Shown here one piece after another: positions 17,401 through 25,950 of a stretch of DNA of 64,000 bases. The stretch comes from M3007 sp031425035 (GTDB lineage: Bacteria > Bacteroidota > Bacteroidia > Chitinophagales > Saprospiraceae), in the NCBI GenBank assembly GCA_031425035.1, contig JANPIN010000111.1, positions 19,161 to 83,160 of the forward strand. Direction: 5' to 3'. Each line of letters starts with the position of its first letter. Within the stretch, counting starts at the first letter, position 1. The notes beneath the pieces are model-generated. The model had not been told where the DNA came from, ran no database searches, and saw nothing but the letters and a program-made list of their open reading frames with translations. The position numbers were made by a program, and so were the translations under genes.

Positions 17401-18192
17401 ATGGATCCCCAGCCTAAGTTCATGGGTAAAAACCGGGGCTCCGGCCGCCTGGAAGGGAAGGTAGCCCTCATCACCGGCGGCGACAGTGGAATTGGGCGCG
17501 CCGTTGCGGTGGCCTTCGCCAAAGAGGGCGCCTCGGTGGCCATCTCCTATTTCGATGAAACGGGAGATGCTGAAAAAACGCAACATGTTGTGGAAGAATT
17601 GGGACGCCCCTGTCTGCTTTTGCCCGGTGATATTAGCAGCGAACCACATTGTCAGGCCCTTGTCGATCAAACAGTTGCCCGTTTTGGCCGGCTGGATGTA
17701 CTAGTCAATAATGCTGCCGTACAATTCCCCCAGGAAAGCGTGGAAAATATCAGCGCGGAGCAACTATTGCGCACGTTTGCCACCAACATTTTCAGCCATT
17801 TCTACCTGTCGCGTTTTGCCCTGCCCCACCTGCATCCGGGCAGCAGTATCATTAATACCACCTCCGTAACGGCCTACCGGGGCAGCAAGGAACTGCTCGA
17901 TTACTCGGCTACGAAGGGCGCTATTGTGGCCTTTACGCGTTCCCTGTCGGCTTCGCTGGCGCAAAAAGGCATCCGGGTGAACGCCGTGGCGCCCGGGCCC
18001 ATCTGGACGCCGCTTATTCCAGCCACTTTCGACCCGCAAAAAGTAGCGGGTTTCGGTTCCGACGTACCCCTCGGCCGACCAGGACAGCCGGAGGAAGTGG
18101 CGCCGTGTTACGTTTTTCTGGCCAGTGAGGATGCCGCCTATATAACTGGCCAGGTGCTGCACCCCAATGGGGGAGAAATTGTAAATGCGTAG
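17401..18192 (+). CDS. SDR family oxidoreductase, 5' end possibly frameshifted
   Basis: 263 residues as read from the ATG at 17401. The Rossmann motif KVALITGGDSGIGRAVAVAF binds NAD(P); NNAAVQ, the catalytic Ser in INTTSVTAY and Tyr/Lys in YSATKGAI follow, and the end GQVLHPNGGEIVNA is typical. It belongs to the group that includes Bacillus YhdF-like dehydrogenases. Relatives have a longer N-terminus with a QPG-x-E-x-x-M-x-P-x-P motif; here codons for QPGLESEMDPQPKF run upstream of 17401 in the same frame but reach no start. An ATG at 17325 is one base out of frame, and removing one C from the C9 run (17357-17365) would join the two. Confidence 0.88.
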   Translation: MDPQPKFMGKNRGSGRLEGKVALITGGDSGIGRAVAVAFAKEGASVAISYFDETGDAEKTQHVVEELGRPCLLLPGDISSEPHCQALVDQTVARFGRLDVLVNNAAVQFPQESVENISAEQLLRTFATNIFSHFYLSRFALPHLHPGSSIINTTSVTAYRGSKELLDYSATKGAIVAFTRSLSASLAQKGIRVNAVAPGPIWTPLIPATFDPQKVAGFGSDVPLGRPGQPEEVAPCYVFLASEDAAYITGQVLHPNGGEIVNA

Positions 18193-18288
18193 TTAGAAAG
18201 AATGCCCAACTGGGGTCCAAAAAGGCCGGGGCACGGTTTTTTAACATTATCTTAAAACAATTCTCTTAACCAATCTAATTCTCACATC

Positions 18289-18873
18289 ATGAAACACATT
18301 CCATTTCTGTCCTTGCTGCTGGCACTCACCATGTGGACCTTACCTGCCTGTACCAACGATAACAAACCAAAAGACAGCGAAAAAATGGCTGACAAAGTCA
18401 ATGACGCCAAAACGGAAACGAATAAGTCAGAAGAAGATGCTGAACTGTTGGTCAATGCCGCCAGCTCGGATATGTATGAAATGCAGGCTGCCGAATTAGC
18501 GGCTACGATGGCTACCCAGGCTTCCGTGAAAGAGTTCGCCAACATGATGCGCACCGAGCACATGAATATGACGAACGAAACTAAAACGCTGGCAGCTAAA
18601 AAGGCTTATACCCTGCCTACGGCCATGGCCAACGACTATATGGAAGATATAGAGGATATGCGTAAATGGACGAAAGGCAAAGAGTTTGATACCAAGTATA
18701 TGGACGATCAGGTCGATCAACACCAGAAAATGCTGGATCAGATCGAAAAGCGCATGGCCGCCACCGTGGATAGCGACGTGAAAGCCTGGACGCAGAAAGC
18801 ATCGAGCGCCGTGCGTATGCACCTGGATAAGGCCAATACGATCAAGGAACAGCTGAAAAGCATGTATAAATAA
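18289..18873 (+). CDS. DUF4142 lipoprotein
   Basis: 194 residues. The signal MKHIPFLSLLLALTMWTLPAC has a lipobox cysteine at C21. After an acidic/Lys linker comes a four-helix DUF4142 domain (ELLVNAASSDMYEMQAAELA; VKEFANMMRTEHMNM; DQHQKMLDQIEKRM), a ferritin-like helical fold widespread in stress-related periplasmic proteins. No metal-binding set is obvious. It stands alone with a terminator 40 bases after the stop. Confidence 0.8.
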   Translation: MKHIPFLSLLLALTMWTLPACTNDNKPKDSEKMADKVNDAKTETNKSEEDAELLVNAASSDMYEMQAAELAATMATQASVKEFANMMRTEHMNMTNETKTLAAKKAYTLPTAMANDYMEDIEDMRKWTKGKEFDTKYMDDQVDQHQKMLDQIEKRMAATVDSDVKAWTQKASSAVRMHLDKANTIKEQLKSMYK

Positions 18874-18913
18874 CGGAAGGGTTTTCCCTGCCGGACAGCA
18901 TCCCAAAAACGGC

Positions 18914-18950
18914 AAGGCTGCGTCGACTTCGGTCGCCGTGGCCTTTTTTT
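18914..18950 (+). terminator. intrinsic terminator after DUF4142 gene
   Basis: AAGGC pairs with GCCTT around an imperfect inner stem capped by a TTCG loop (TCGAC-TTCG-GTCG), followed by seven T. Confidence 0.65.
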
Positions 18951-19034
18951 ATTTGACGAGACCAAAGGCATTGTTGCGTGAAGATTGTTCTGGCTAGAGA
19001 CGTACGCCGTAGATTGCGGACGTTTTTACTACTC

Positions 19035-19071
19035 ACCTGAAAACGTTTTTTGATTTTTCAGGTAAACGTTT
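19035..19071. promoter_or_regulatory. palindrome and paired AAACGTTT sites
   Basis: ACCTGAAAA (19035-19043) is complementary to TTTTCAGGT (19055-19063). The 8-bp palindrome AAACGTTT occurs at 19041-19048 and again at 19064-19071, 23 bases apart, about 30 bases before a membrane-protein start. It could be a regulator-binding site; no regulator is identified. Confidence 0.4.
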
Positions 19072-19101
19072 GACAATTAACCATTTAGCGCCCACTTCAA
19101 C

Positions 19102-19533
19102 GTGCCTGCATTTACTATCCCTACTTATCTCCGTTATGCGCTGGCCCTGTTCCTGGGCATTGCCGCCGGAGTCATTACAATGGTCGCGATCCAGCGTTTT
19201 TTTCCTTTCGCCCCACCAGCCGGTGTAGACTATGCCAGCGGCAAACCCTTTAATGCCTGGGTGGGTTCGCTTTCCGGTCACGATATGGTCCTCATGTTGT
19301 GGTCCTTCCTGGCCGGCTCCTTCGCGGGCGGCCTGGTTACCCGCCTCATTGCTCCGGCGCCAGCACCTTTTCCGCTGGAACTCATCGTCGGCTTTGTGCT
19401 GCTTTTTTACTCGATCGTCAGTTTTCAGGCGGCGCCTACGCCCGCCTGGCTGACCTATGTTTCCTGTCCGGGCTGTATGGTCTTTGCCTGGATTGGCGGC
19501 TGGATAGGGCGTCGGCTGCGGGCGGCGTTTTGA
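19102..19533 (+). CDS. hypothetical four-helix membrane protein
   Basis: 143 residues, with an apparent GTG start. About four membrane-spanning segments can be seen: YLRYALALFLGIAAGVITMV, the LMLWSFLAGSFAGGLVTRLI region, PLELIVGFVLLFYSIVSF and MVFAWIGGWIGRRL. A small loop carries SCPGC. I do not recognise the family. The start is uncertain because no ATG lies in a suitable place; GTG at 19102 begins just before the first helix. A palindromic region upstream may regulate it. Confidence 0.55.
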   Translation: MPAFTIPTYLRYALALFLGIAAGVITMVAIQRFFPFAPPAGVDYASGKPFNAWVGSLSGHDMVLMLWSFLAGSFAGGLVTRLIAPAPAPFPLELIVGFVLLFYSIVSFQAAPTPAWLTYVSCPGCMVFAWIGGWIGRRLRAAF

Positions 19534-19577
19534 ATTAAAATTTTCCGATCTTCGGCCCTGCATCAACTGCCTTCCAC

Positions 19578-22500
19578 ATGCTCGTCCGTATTCTTCGGCT
19601 TACCCTCCTGTTATGCGCCAGCACGTCCTGCGCGCAACAATCCCTTTATTCCGCGCTGCAATGGCGCTGCATCGGCCCGCATCGCGGCGGTCGAACGGTA
19701 GGCGCCACCGGAGTTGCGGAACAACCCAATGTCTTCTACATCGGCGTCAATAACGGCGGCGTCTGGAAAACCACCGACGCCGGGCGTACCTGGCTACCTA
19801 TTTTCGATGCACAGTCCACGGGCAGCATCGGCGATGTGGCGGTTGCGCCTTCCAACCCCCAGGTAGTGTACGTCGCCAGCGGCGAAGGCCTGCAACGGCC
19901 CGATTTGTCAGTGGGGAACGGCATGTATAAAAGTACCGATGCCGGAAAAACCTGGCAGTTCCTCGGTCTCGCCGACGCGCAGCAGATCGGCGGCATCGAC
20001 GTGGACCCGACAAATGAAAACCGTCTGTTTGCCGCCGTACTGGGCCACCCCTACGGCGCCAACCCCGAACGCGGCGTTTATCGCAGCACGGATGGCGGTA
20101 AGTCCTGGGAAAAAGTCCTGTACGTAGACGAGAACACGGGTGCGATGCAGGTCACGATCGATCCGAAAAACCCGCAGGTGGTCTACGCCGACCTGTTTGA
20201 ATCACGCCTGGCGCCCTGGGAGAACGGCAAATACGCCGGCGCCCACAGCGGTCTGTACAAAAGTACCGACGGCGGCAGCCACTGGAAACCTTTGACCACC
20301 GGCCTGCCGACCATCGCCCAGGGCCTGGGACGCATCGGGTTTTGCATTGCCCCCAGTCAAACGAATATTCTCTATGCCACGGTGGACGCTAAAACGGGCG
20401 GCGGTATTTACCGCTCCGATGATGGCGGCGAAACCTGGCAGCTTCGCAATGAGGACAGCCGTTTGCACGCCCGCGGGGATGATTTTGCCGAAATAAAAGC
20501 CGATCCGAAAAACCCGGACATTGTCTACACCGCCTGCGAAGTCGCCTGGAAAAGCACAGATGGCGGCCGCTCCTGGTCGGCCTGGCGCGGCGCTCCCGGC
20601 GGCGACGATTATCACCGCTTCTGGATCAATCCCCTGCATCCGGAGGTCATTCTGGTGGCCAGCGATCAGGGCGCTATTGTGACGGTGAACGGCGGGCAAA
20701 CCTTCAGCAGCTGGTATAATCAGCCTACGGCGCAGTTCTACCACGTCAGCACGGACAATGCTTTTCCCTATAACGTTTATGGCGGGCAGCAGGAAAGCGG
20801 CTCGGTCGGTATCGCCAGCCGCGGCAACGACGGACAGATCACTTTCCGCGAATGGCATCCCGTGGGCGCCGAGGAATATGGATATGTAGCCGTCGATCCG
20901 TTGCATTCGAACCTGATTTATGGCGGTAAACTTTCCCGTTACGACCGGCAAACCGGCCAGACCCAGAACGTAGCGCCCGAAGCCGTGCGCAGCGGCAAAT
21001 ACCGTTTTATCCGTACGGCCCCGGTGATGTTTTCTCCCGCTGATCCACAAACCCTGTTTTTTGCGGGTAATGTTTTATTTAAAACCAAAAACGGCGGCAA
21101 CACCTGGTCGGTGATCAGCCCCGATCTGAGCCGGGAAAAATGGGATATACCGGCCAATGTGGGTAATTTCAACGCACAAGCCGCGCCGGAGCAGCGCCGC
21201 CGCGGGGTGATTTATGCGCTGGCGCCTTCCCAGCAGGATACGACCACCATCTGGGCGGGTACCGACGACGGCTTGATCCATATTACCCGCGATGGCGGTC
21301 GCCACTGGGCCAATATTACGCCGCCGGAGGTAACGCCCTGGAGCAAAGTCTCGCAGCTGGAAGCCGGCCATTTCGATAATGCCACCTGCTACGCGGCCAT
21401 TAACCGTATTCGCCTGGACGATCAGCGCCCGCATATTCTAAGTACCCACGATGGCGGCCGCAGCTGGCAGGAAATAGTAACCGGCCTGCCCAACGAACCC
21501 ATCAACACCGTGCGGGAAGATCCTGCACAGCCGGGTCTGCTCTATGCCGGTTCGGAAAATGCCGTGTACGTGTCCTTCGATGACGGCGGGCACTGGCAGT
21601 CGCTGCGGCTCAACATGCCGGCCACGAGCATCCGCGACCTGGTCATTAAAGACGATGATATTGTAGTCGGCACCCATGGCCGATCGTTCTGGATACTGGA
21701 TAACATCACCGCTTTACGCAGTATAGTGCAAAGCGAAGTGGGTAAAGACGGAAATGCTACCAATGAATTGACCGGTAATGTGCAGCTGTTTCAACCGCAG
21801 TCCGCTATCCGTGTACACTGGAATCTGAACACCGATACGCCGCTGCCGCAGGAAGAACCCGCCGGACAGAACCCGCCGGATGGAGCCATTATCGACTATT
21901 ATTTACCGGAAAAAGCGACGGGCCTGGTCAAAATGGAGATTTTCAACGCCGAAGACCAGGTTGTGCGCACGTATACCAGCGAAGATCCGGCGCCGGACGT
22001 GACCCGGATCAATGCGCCGCTGTACTGGGTACGCCCGCTGCAGTTCCTGTCCGCTGCGGCCGGCAGCCACCGGTTTTGCTGGGATTTACACTATGATCCG
22101 CTGCCGAACGTGGGGGTTTCCCTGCCCATAGCGGCCATTTATCAGCAAACCGAATCGGAACCGAGTGCGCCCTGGGTACTGCCGGGCACGTATAAAGTAC
22201 GGCTGACCGTGAATGGAAAAAACTATGAGCAGCCGCTCGTCGTGCGTATGGATCCGCGGGTGACCACGCCGGCGGCCGACCTGCAGGTGCAGCATGATCT
22301 GTCACTGCTTGCTGGAAAAAACCGGTCCGCACTGATCCAGATGGCCAGCTCCGGCCGGTCCACCCGGACCCGGATCAACACGGCGGAAGCGGGCGCCCGG
22401 AACGGCCTGACGAATGATCTGAAAAGCTTTAGTCAGCAGTTGGGCGAGGTGGTCAATCGGGCGCAGTCCTTAGCGGGGCAGTACGCGGGGGTGTTCGACA

Positions 22501-23291
22501 TTCTACAATCCACGGATTTACCGCCCACGCGGCAGGCAGTGACGGCGGTTGAACCGCTGAACCAGGCTTTTTCCGCTCTGCAAATGACTTATGACAGCGT
22601 TATGAAAGTCAACCGGCATTTGATGACCGTTATTACCAACATGGCCGGACCGGAACCGACGGCTTTTACGCCGCCCACAGAGCATCCGGAAGCTACGGAC
22701 CCGGCCTATCAGCCGCTGTTCGACGCTACTTTATACAATGCCACCTATCCGAAGGGCATCTGGAGTTTGACCAATGGCGAACTCACCGCCACCGAAGACG
22801 AATGCATCTGGACCATCAAACAGTACGATAATTTTGTGCTGGACCTTGAATTTAAAACGGCGGACGGTACCAACAGCGGCGTGATCGTGCACTGTACGGA
22901 TACTAATAACTGGATTCCCAATTCGGTGGAAATCCAGATTGCCGACGATTATTCGGAAGAGTGGTCGAAGGCGCCGGCGACCTGGCAGTGCGGCGCTATT
23001 TTCGGGCATTTGGCAGCCACGCGCTCTGCGGTGAAAAAGCCCGGCGAGTGGAATCATTACACCATTACCTGCCACGACCGGCAGATCTGGGTGCTGCTCA
23101 ATGGCGAACAGGTGAACCACATGGATATGAACCGCTGGTTGTCCGCCACCCGTAATCCCGACGGCAGCCCGATCCCGCCGTGGCTGAGTAAACCTTTCGC
23201 TACGCTGCCCCTGCATGGTCACATCGGTTTACAAGGCAAACATGCCGGTGCGCCCATCTGGTTCCGGAATGTAAAAATCAAGGCGTTGTGA
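19578..23291 (+). CDS. VPS10/sortilin-type propeller fused to DUF1080 domain
   Basis: 1237 residues with a signal peptide. From about residue 30 to 720 it has repeated BNR/Asp-box blades such as YKSTDAGKTW, YRSTDGGKSW, YRSDDGGETW and HITRDGGRHW, the ten-bladed VPS10/sortilin-like propeller of Bacteroidota proteins annotated as glycosyl hydrolases. A helical region with long charged segments follows (about 880-1020). The C-terminal ~190 residues are a DUF1080 / 3-keto-disaccharide hydrolase concanavalin-like domain (LDLEFKTADGTNSGVIVH, VEIQIADDY, NGEQVNHMDMN). It is probably a periplasmic or surface carbohydrate-active or binding protein. The junction of the two domains in one chain is notable. 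Confidence 0.8.
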   Translation: MLVRILRLTLLLCASTSCAQQSLYSALQWRCIGPHRGGRTVGATGVAEQPNVFYIGVNNGGVWKTTDAGRTWLPIFDAQSTGSIGDVAVAPSNPQVVYVASGEGLQRPDLSVGNGMYKSTDAGKTWQFLGLADAQQIGGIDVDPTNENRLFAAVLGHPYGANPERGVYRSTDGGKSWEKVLYVDENTGAMQVTIDPKNPQVVYADLFESRLAPWENGKYAGAHSGLYKSTDGGSHWKPLTTGLPTIAQGLGRIGFCIAPSQTNILYATVDAKTGGGIYRSDDGGETWQLRNEDSRLHARGDDFAEIKADPKNPDIVYTACEVAWKSTDGGRSWSAWRGAPGGDDYHRFWINPLHPEVILVASDQGAIVTVNGGQTFSSWYNQPTAQFYHVSTDNAFPYNVYGGQQESGSVGIASRGNDGQITFREWHPVGAEEYGYVAVDPLHSNLIYGGKLSRYDRQTGQTQNVAPEAVRSGKYRFIRTAPVMFSPADPQTLFFAGNVLFKTKNGGNTWSVISPDLSREKWDIPANVGNFNAQAAPEQRRRGVIYALAPSQQDTTTIWAGTDDGLIHITRDGGRHWANITPPEVTPWSKVSQLEAGHFDNATCYAAINRIRLDDQRPHILSTHDGGRSWQEIVTGLPNEPINTVREDPAQPGLLYAGSENAVYVSFDDGGHWQSLRLNMPATSIRDLVIKDDDIVVGTHGRSFWILDNITALRSIVQSEVGKDGNATNELTGNVQLFQPQSAIRVHWNLNTDTPLPQEEPAGQNPPDGAIIDYYLPEKATGLVKMEIFNAEDQVVRTYTSEDPAPDVTRINAPLYWVRPLQFLSAAAGSHRFCWDLHYDPLPNVGVSLPIAAIYQQTESEPSAPWVLPGTYKVRLTVNGKNYEQPLVVRMDPRVTTPAADLQVQHDLSLLAGKNRSALIQMASSGRSTRTRINTAEAGARNGLTNDLKSFSQQLGEVVNRAQSLAGQYAGVFDILQSTDLPPTRQAVTAVEPLNQAFSALQMTYDSVMKVNRHLMTVITNMAGPEPTAFTPPTEHPEATDPAYQPLFDATLYNATYPKGIWSLTNGELTATEDECIWTIKQYDNFVLDLEFKTADGTNSGVIVHCTDTNNWIPNSVEIQIADDYSEEWSKAPATWQCGAIFGHLAATRSAVKKPGEWNHYTITCHDRQIWVLLNGEQVNHMDMNRWLSATRNPDGSPIPPWLSKPFATLPLHGHIGLQGKHAGAPIWFRNVKIKAL

Positions 23292-23360
23292 GGCCGTTGC
23301 CGGCATAGTTTTTTAGCAATTTTTACTTAAAAAGCCTGCTTCAGCCCTCCAGATTTCTCT

Positions 23361-23798
23361 ATGACCCGCGGCACCCACTCCTTCTTCACTTTCCTGCTCT
23401 GCATCCTGCTGGATTGGCTATGGATCACGGAGTGGTCGGGTGATTTGCTGAACTATCGGGTCAGGAACTGGATGCAGCCTGCCGACACGCTGTTTTACTG
23501 CATACTTGCCGCCTGTCTGTTGATGTACAGCGTGTACCCGGCTCTATACATTCGTCACCGGCTGATGGCGGTGGTGAACGGCGCCAAAACGGGTTTTGCC
23601 CTGTTCGGCCTGTATGAGGTGATCAGCAGTTTCTGGTATATTAATTACCCGACTTCCCTGGCGGTTGCCGATACGGTATGGGGCGTTTTTGCAGGCGCTT
23701 TGCTGGGACTAATTAGTTTTGAAATGGGCCGCTGGATGCGCCTCACCGGCTCGGCCGAAAAGGACGTGGAATTGGATCAGGATATGTTTTTGGAATAA
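23361..23798 (+). CDS. DUF2177 family membrane protein
   Basis: 145 residues with four membrane helices. The pattern LLCILLDWLWI, GAKTGFALFGLYEVIS, then an N-Y-P loop and VADTVWGVFAGALLG follows DUF2177 proteins, small inner-membrane proteins of unknown role. The acidic tail (EKDVELDQDMFLE) is cytoplasmic. It ends 5 bases before the convergent gene. Confidence 0.65.
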   Translation: MTRGTHSFFTFLLCILLDWLWITEWSGDLLNYRVRNWMQPADTLFYCILAACLLMYSVYPALYIRHRLMAVVNGAKTGFALFGLYEVISSFWYINYPTSLAVADTVWGVFAGALLGLISFEMGRWMRLTGSAEKDVELDQDMFLE

Positions 23799-23803
23799 CT
23801 TCC

Positions 23804-24742
23804 TCACCGCTCGTACACCTCCAGCATCACGTACCAATCGCTTACCGTCTTTCCGCTTTTATCCACGGTTTCGCCCTGCACAATGCGGACTTCAATGTTC
23901 ATATGCTGGTAAGCGAGCGCCAGGTTGCCGGCCGGATCGTAGGCCTGAAAGACCTGACTCCGCACATTTCCTTCGACTTCCTCTTTATTTTTGGATAGTT
24001 TGCAAGCCTTCAGTTTGAGCGCCTCCACCTTACTGATCAATTGTAAATAGGTTTTCAAAGCCACCTTGGGGTCCGTCGAGCCGGGGTATTCGGCGTGGAA
24101 ACTGGTGGTTGCTGACAGTAGATCTTCCAGAAAAAACCCGGAAACGGCGTTTTCCAGCACCACTGTGCTTTCATATTGAATCACCAATCCATCTTCATCT
24201 TCATCGATCTGCCCGCCGGTGAGCATGATAAAACCATCGGCATACCCATTCACCAGGACATTCATCTGGTCTTGAAAACTACCGGACGCAACCATTGGAA
24301 CGGATGCAGGCGGGGTGGTTTTAGGAGAGGCCTGACCATTTATCTCCACTGCGCTGCTGCTCAGGAGAAAATAAATATCATTGGCCGGTTGCAGCGTGGC
24401 GGGCAGGTGCCGGTTTTCGGCGGCCGGTGCGAGCATGACGGCTTTGCCATCCACGGTGGTCAGGTAATAGAGTTTATAATTCACCATCTGAGGCCGGTTT
24501 TCGGTGCGGCCTTCGAGGGAAGCAATTCCACTCGGCCAGGCGGATTCCACGGAAGCCGCCACTACATTCGCCGCTAATGCCGCCCCTAAAGCCGTGGTTA
24601 ATTCCTGCGTCGTTGCTTCATCCCAGTTAAAAGTGGAATATAACTGACCGAAATCCAGCACTTTAGCCGGGGTATGGGTCACCGTCTGACCGATCGCGAA
24701 AGTGGAAAAAAACAAGACGATAGCGGTACATAGCAGGCGCAT
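23804..24742 (-). CDS. hypothetical secreted protein
   Basis: 312 residues from the ATG at 24742, which gives a signal peptide (MRLLCTAIVLFFSTFAIGQ). An upstream ATG at 24781 would place polar residues before the signal and is unlikely. The mature protein is mixed alpha/beta with no motif that I recognise; a conserved-looking middle part has VNYKLYYLTTVDGKAVMLAP. It is likely periplasmic. The neighbouring FUSC gene upstream is on the same strand with a 63-base gap, so the two may share a transcript. Confidence 0.5.
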   Translation of the reverse strand: MRLLCTAIVLFFSTFAIGQTVTHTPAKVLDFGQLYSTFNWDEATTQELTTALGAALAANVVAASVESAWPSGIASLEGRTENRPQMVNYKLYYLTTVDGKAVMLAPAAENRHLPATLQPANDIYFLLSSSAVEINGQASPKTTPPASVPMVASGSFQDQMNVLVNGYADGFIMLTGGQIDEDEDGLVIQYESTVVLENAVSGFFLEDLLSATTSFHAEYPGSTDPKVALKTYLQLISKVEALKLKACKLSKNKEEVEGNVRSQVFQAYDPAGNLALAYQHMNIEVRIVQGETVDKSGKTVSDWYVMLEVYER

Positions 24743-24805
24743 AGGAGCTGGTTTGGAAACAGGTGGAACGAAGTGGAGCAACTTTCAGGAACGGTTTTCC
24801 GGAAG

Positions 24806-25870
24806 TCATTTGTTGTTACCAATAATCGAACCAGCTATTCTAGCCAGCACGAGTCCGGCCAAACCCAGCGCGCAGCCCAGCAAGGTGGCGGTCAGTCGAA
24901 CAAAAGGCGTGTGCAGACCGGTGGGGTAGGGCGCCACCAGTTCGAGCAGCAGTACCACCATGATGGTGGCCAGGAAACTGACCAGCCAGTAGTTTTTCCT
25001 GATGGCCCAGGGTACGCCGAGTGCGCAGCCAATGATCAGCGGGATTAGCCAGCGGGTATCCACAATGGTTTGTATTAATACATCCACGCATAACACGGCG
25101 AGAATGGTGCCGGCCACCCGCTGAAAGGAGCGGTAAAATATTGGGTTCTGGTCCGGTTTCATCACCAGTAAAACCGTAACGGTCACCCAGTTGCCATGCT
25201 CCGGCTGGAAATATTTCGCCACCCAGATCGACAGCAGCGCGGTCAATGCGTAACTGGCCGCATGTATGCGGTTTTGCCGGCGCAGCACCAGCGTTTTCTT
25301 CAGCACGTTTTTGAAACCCACTATGGCTTCCGGCGCCTGCTTATTCCAAACCGCCTGTAGCGGCATGCCGATCATCATGGATGCATAACCGATGCCGGTA
25401 TACAGCCAGAGCAGGGGCAGGATTTCCGGCGCCAACCTCGGGGCCGCGTTGGCTGCAATCATGGCAATCGTCGTAAAAAGCAGCGCTTTTTCCAGTTCGG
25501 CGCCTTCACCAGCCAGCACGCCCAGCCAGTAAACCAACGCGATAAAAAGGACCAGGTAAATAAGGGGGCTGTTCTGGAAAAAATGGCCGGCCGAGAAGCC
25601 CGCAATGAGCAGCGCAAAGGTCAGTGTAATGGTCCATAAGCGGTGTTTTAGCGGACCCAGGTGGTCGCTTAAACCTAATAAATAACCTGCTAATGATCCA
25701 TAAATAGAGATAACTAATTCATCGCGCAGCAAACCGACCACCAGCGGCACGCAGGTAGCGACGGCACACAGGATCATGCGTGGCCAGGGTGGCGGGTTGG
25801 ACTGCCACCGCATCATATCAACAAAATGGCGTTTGATGACGTAGGTCTTGTTCTTTTGGGCTGATTCCAT
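24806..25870 (-). CDS. FUSC family membrane protein
   Basis: 354 residues, mostly membrane-embedded in two blocks. The arrangement of about six N-terminal helices, a polar stretch, and a second helical block containing TVTVLLVMKPDQNPIFYRSFQRVAGTIL matches the FUSC (fusaric acid resistance/YccS/aromatic acid exporter) family; the KPD..PI...R..GT pattern is its hallmark. Members export aromatic acids or related compounds, usually with partner proteins. Here no membrane-fusion partner is adjacent, and the protein is about half the size of YccS-type members. Confidence 0.8.
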   Translation of the reverse strand: MESAQKNKTYVIKRHFVDMMRWQSNPPPWPRMILCAVATCVPLVVGLLRDELVISIYGSLAGYLLGLSDHLGPLKHRLWTITLTFALLIAGFSAGHFFQNSPLIYLVLFIALVYWLGVLAGEGAELEKALLFTTIAMIAANAAPRLAPEILPLLWLYTGIGYASMMIGMPLQAVWNKQAPEAIVGFKNVLKKTLVLRRQNRIHAASYALTALLSIWVAKYFQPEHGNWVTVTVLLVMKPDQNPIFYRSFQRVAGTILAVLCVDVLIQTIVDTRWLIPLIIGCALGVPWAIRKNYWLVSFLATIMVVLLLELVAPYPTGLHTPFVRLTATLLGCALGLAGLVLARIAGSIIGNNK

Positions 25871-25950
25871 AATGCGATGGAGGATGTTGCTTTATTGGAC
25901 GTAAAAATTCGCACCAGAGCGTCGGAAGAAAGCGCTGCGAACATCATCTA

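Noticed and set aside
19035..19071. Terminator for a gene upstream of 19102
   Set aside because: The preceding DUF4142 gene already has a terminator at 18914-18950, and the palindrome is followed by AAACGTTT rather than a T run; I keep it only as a possible regulatory site.
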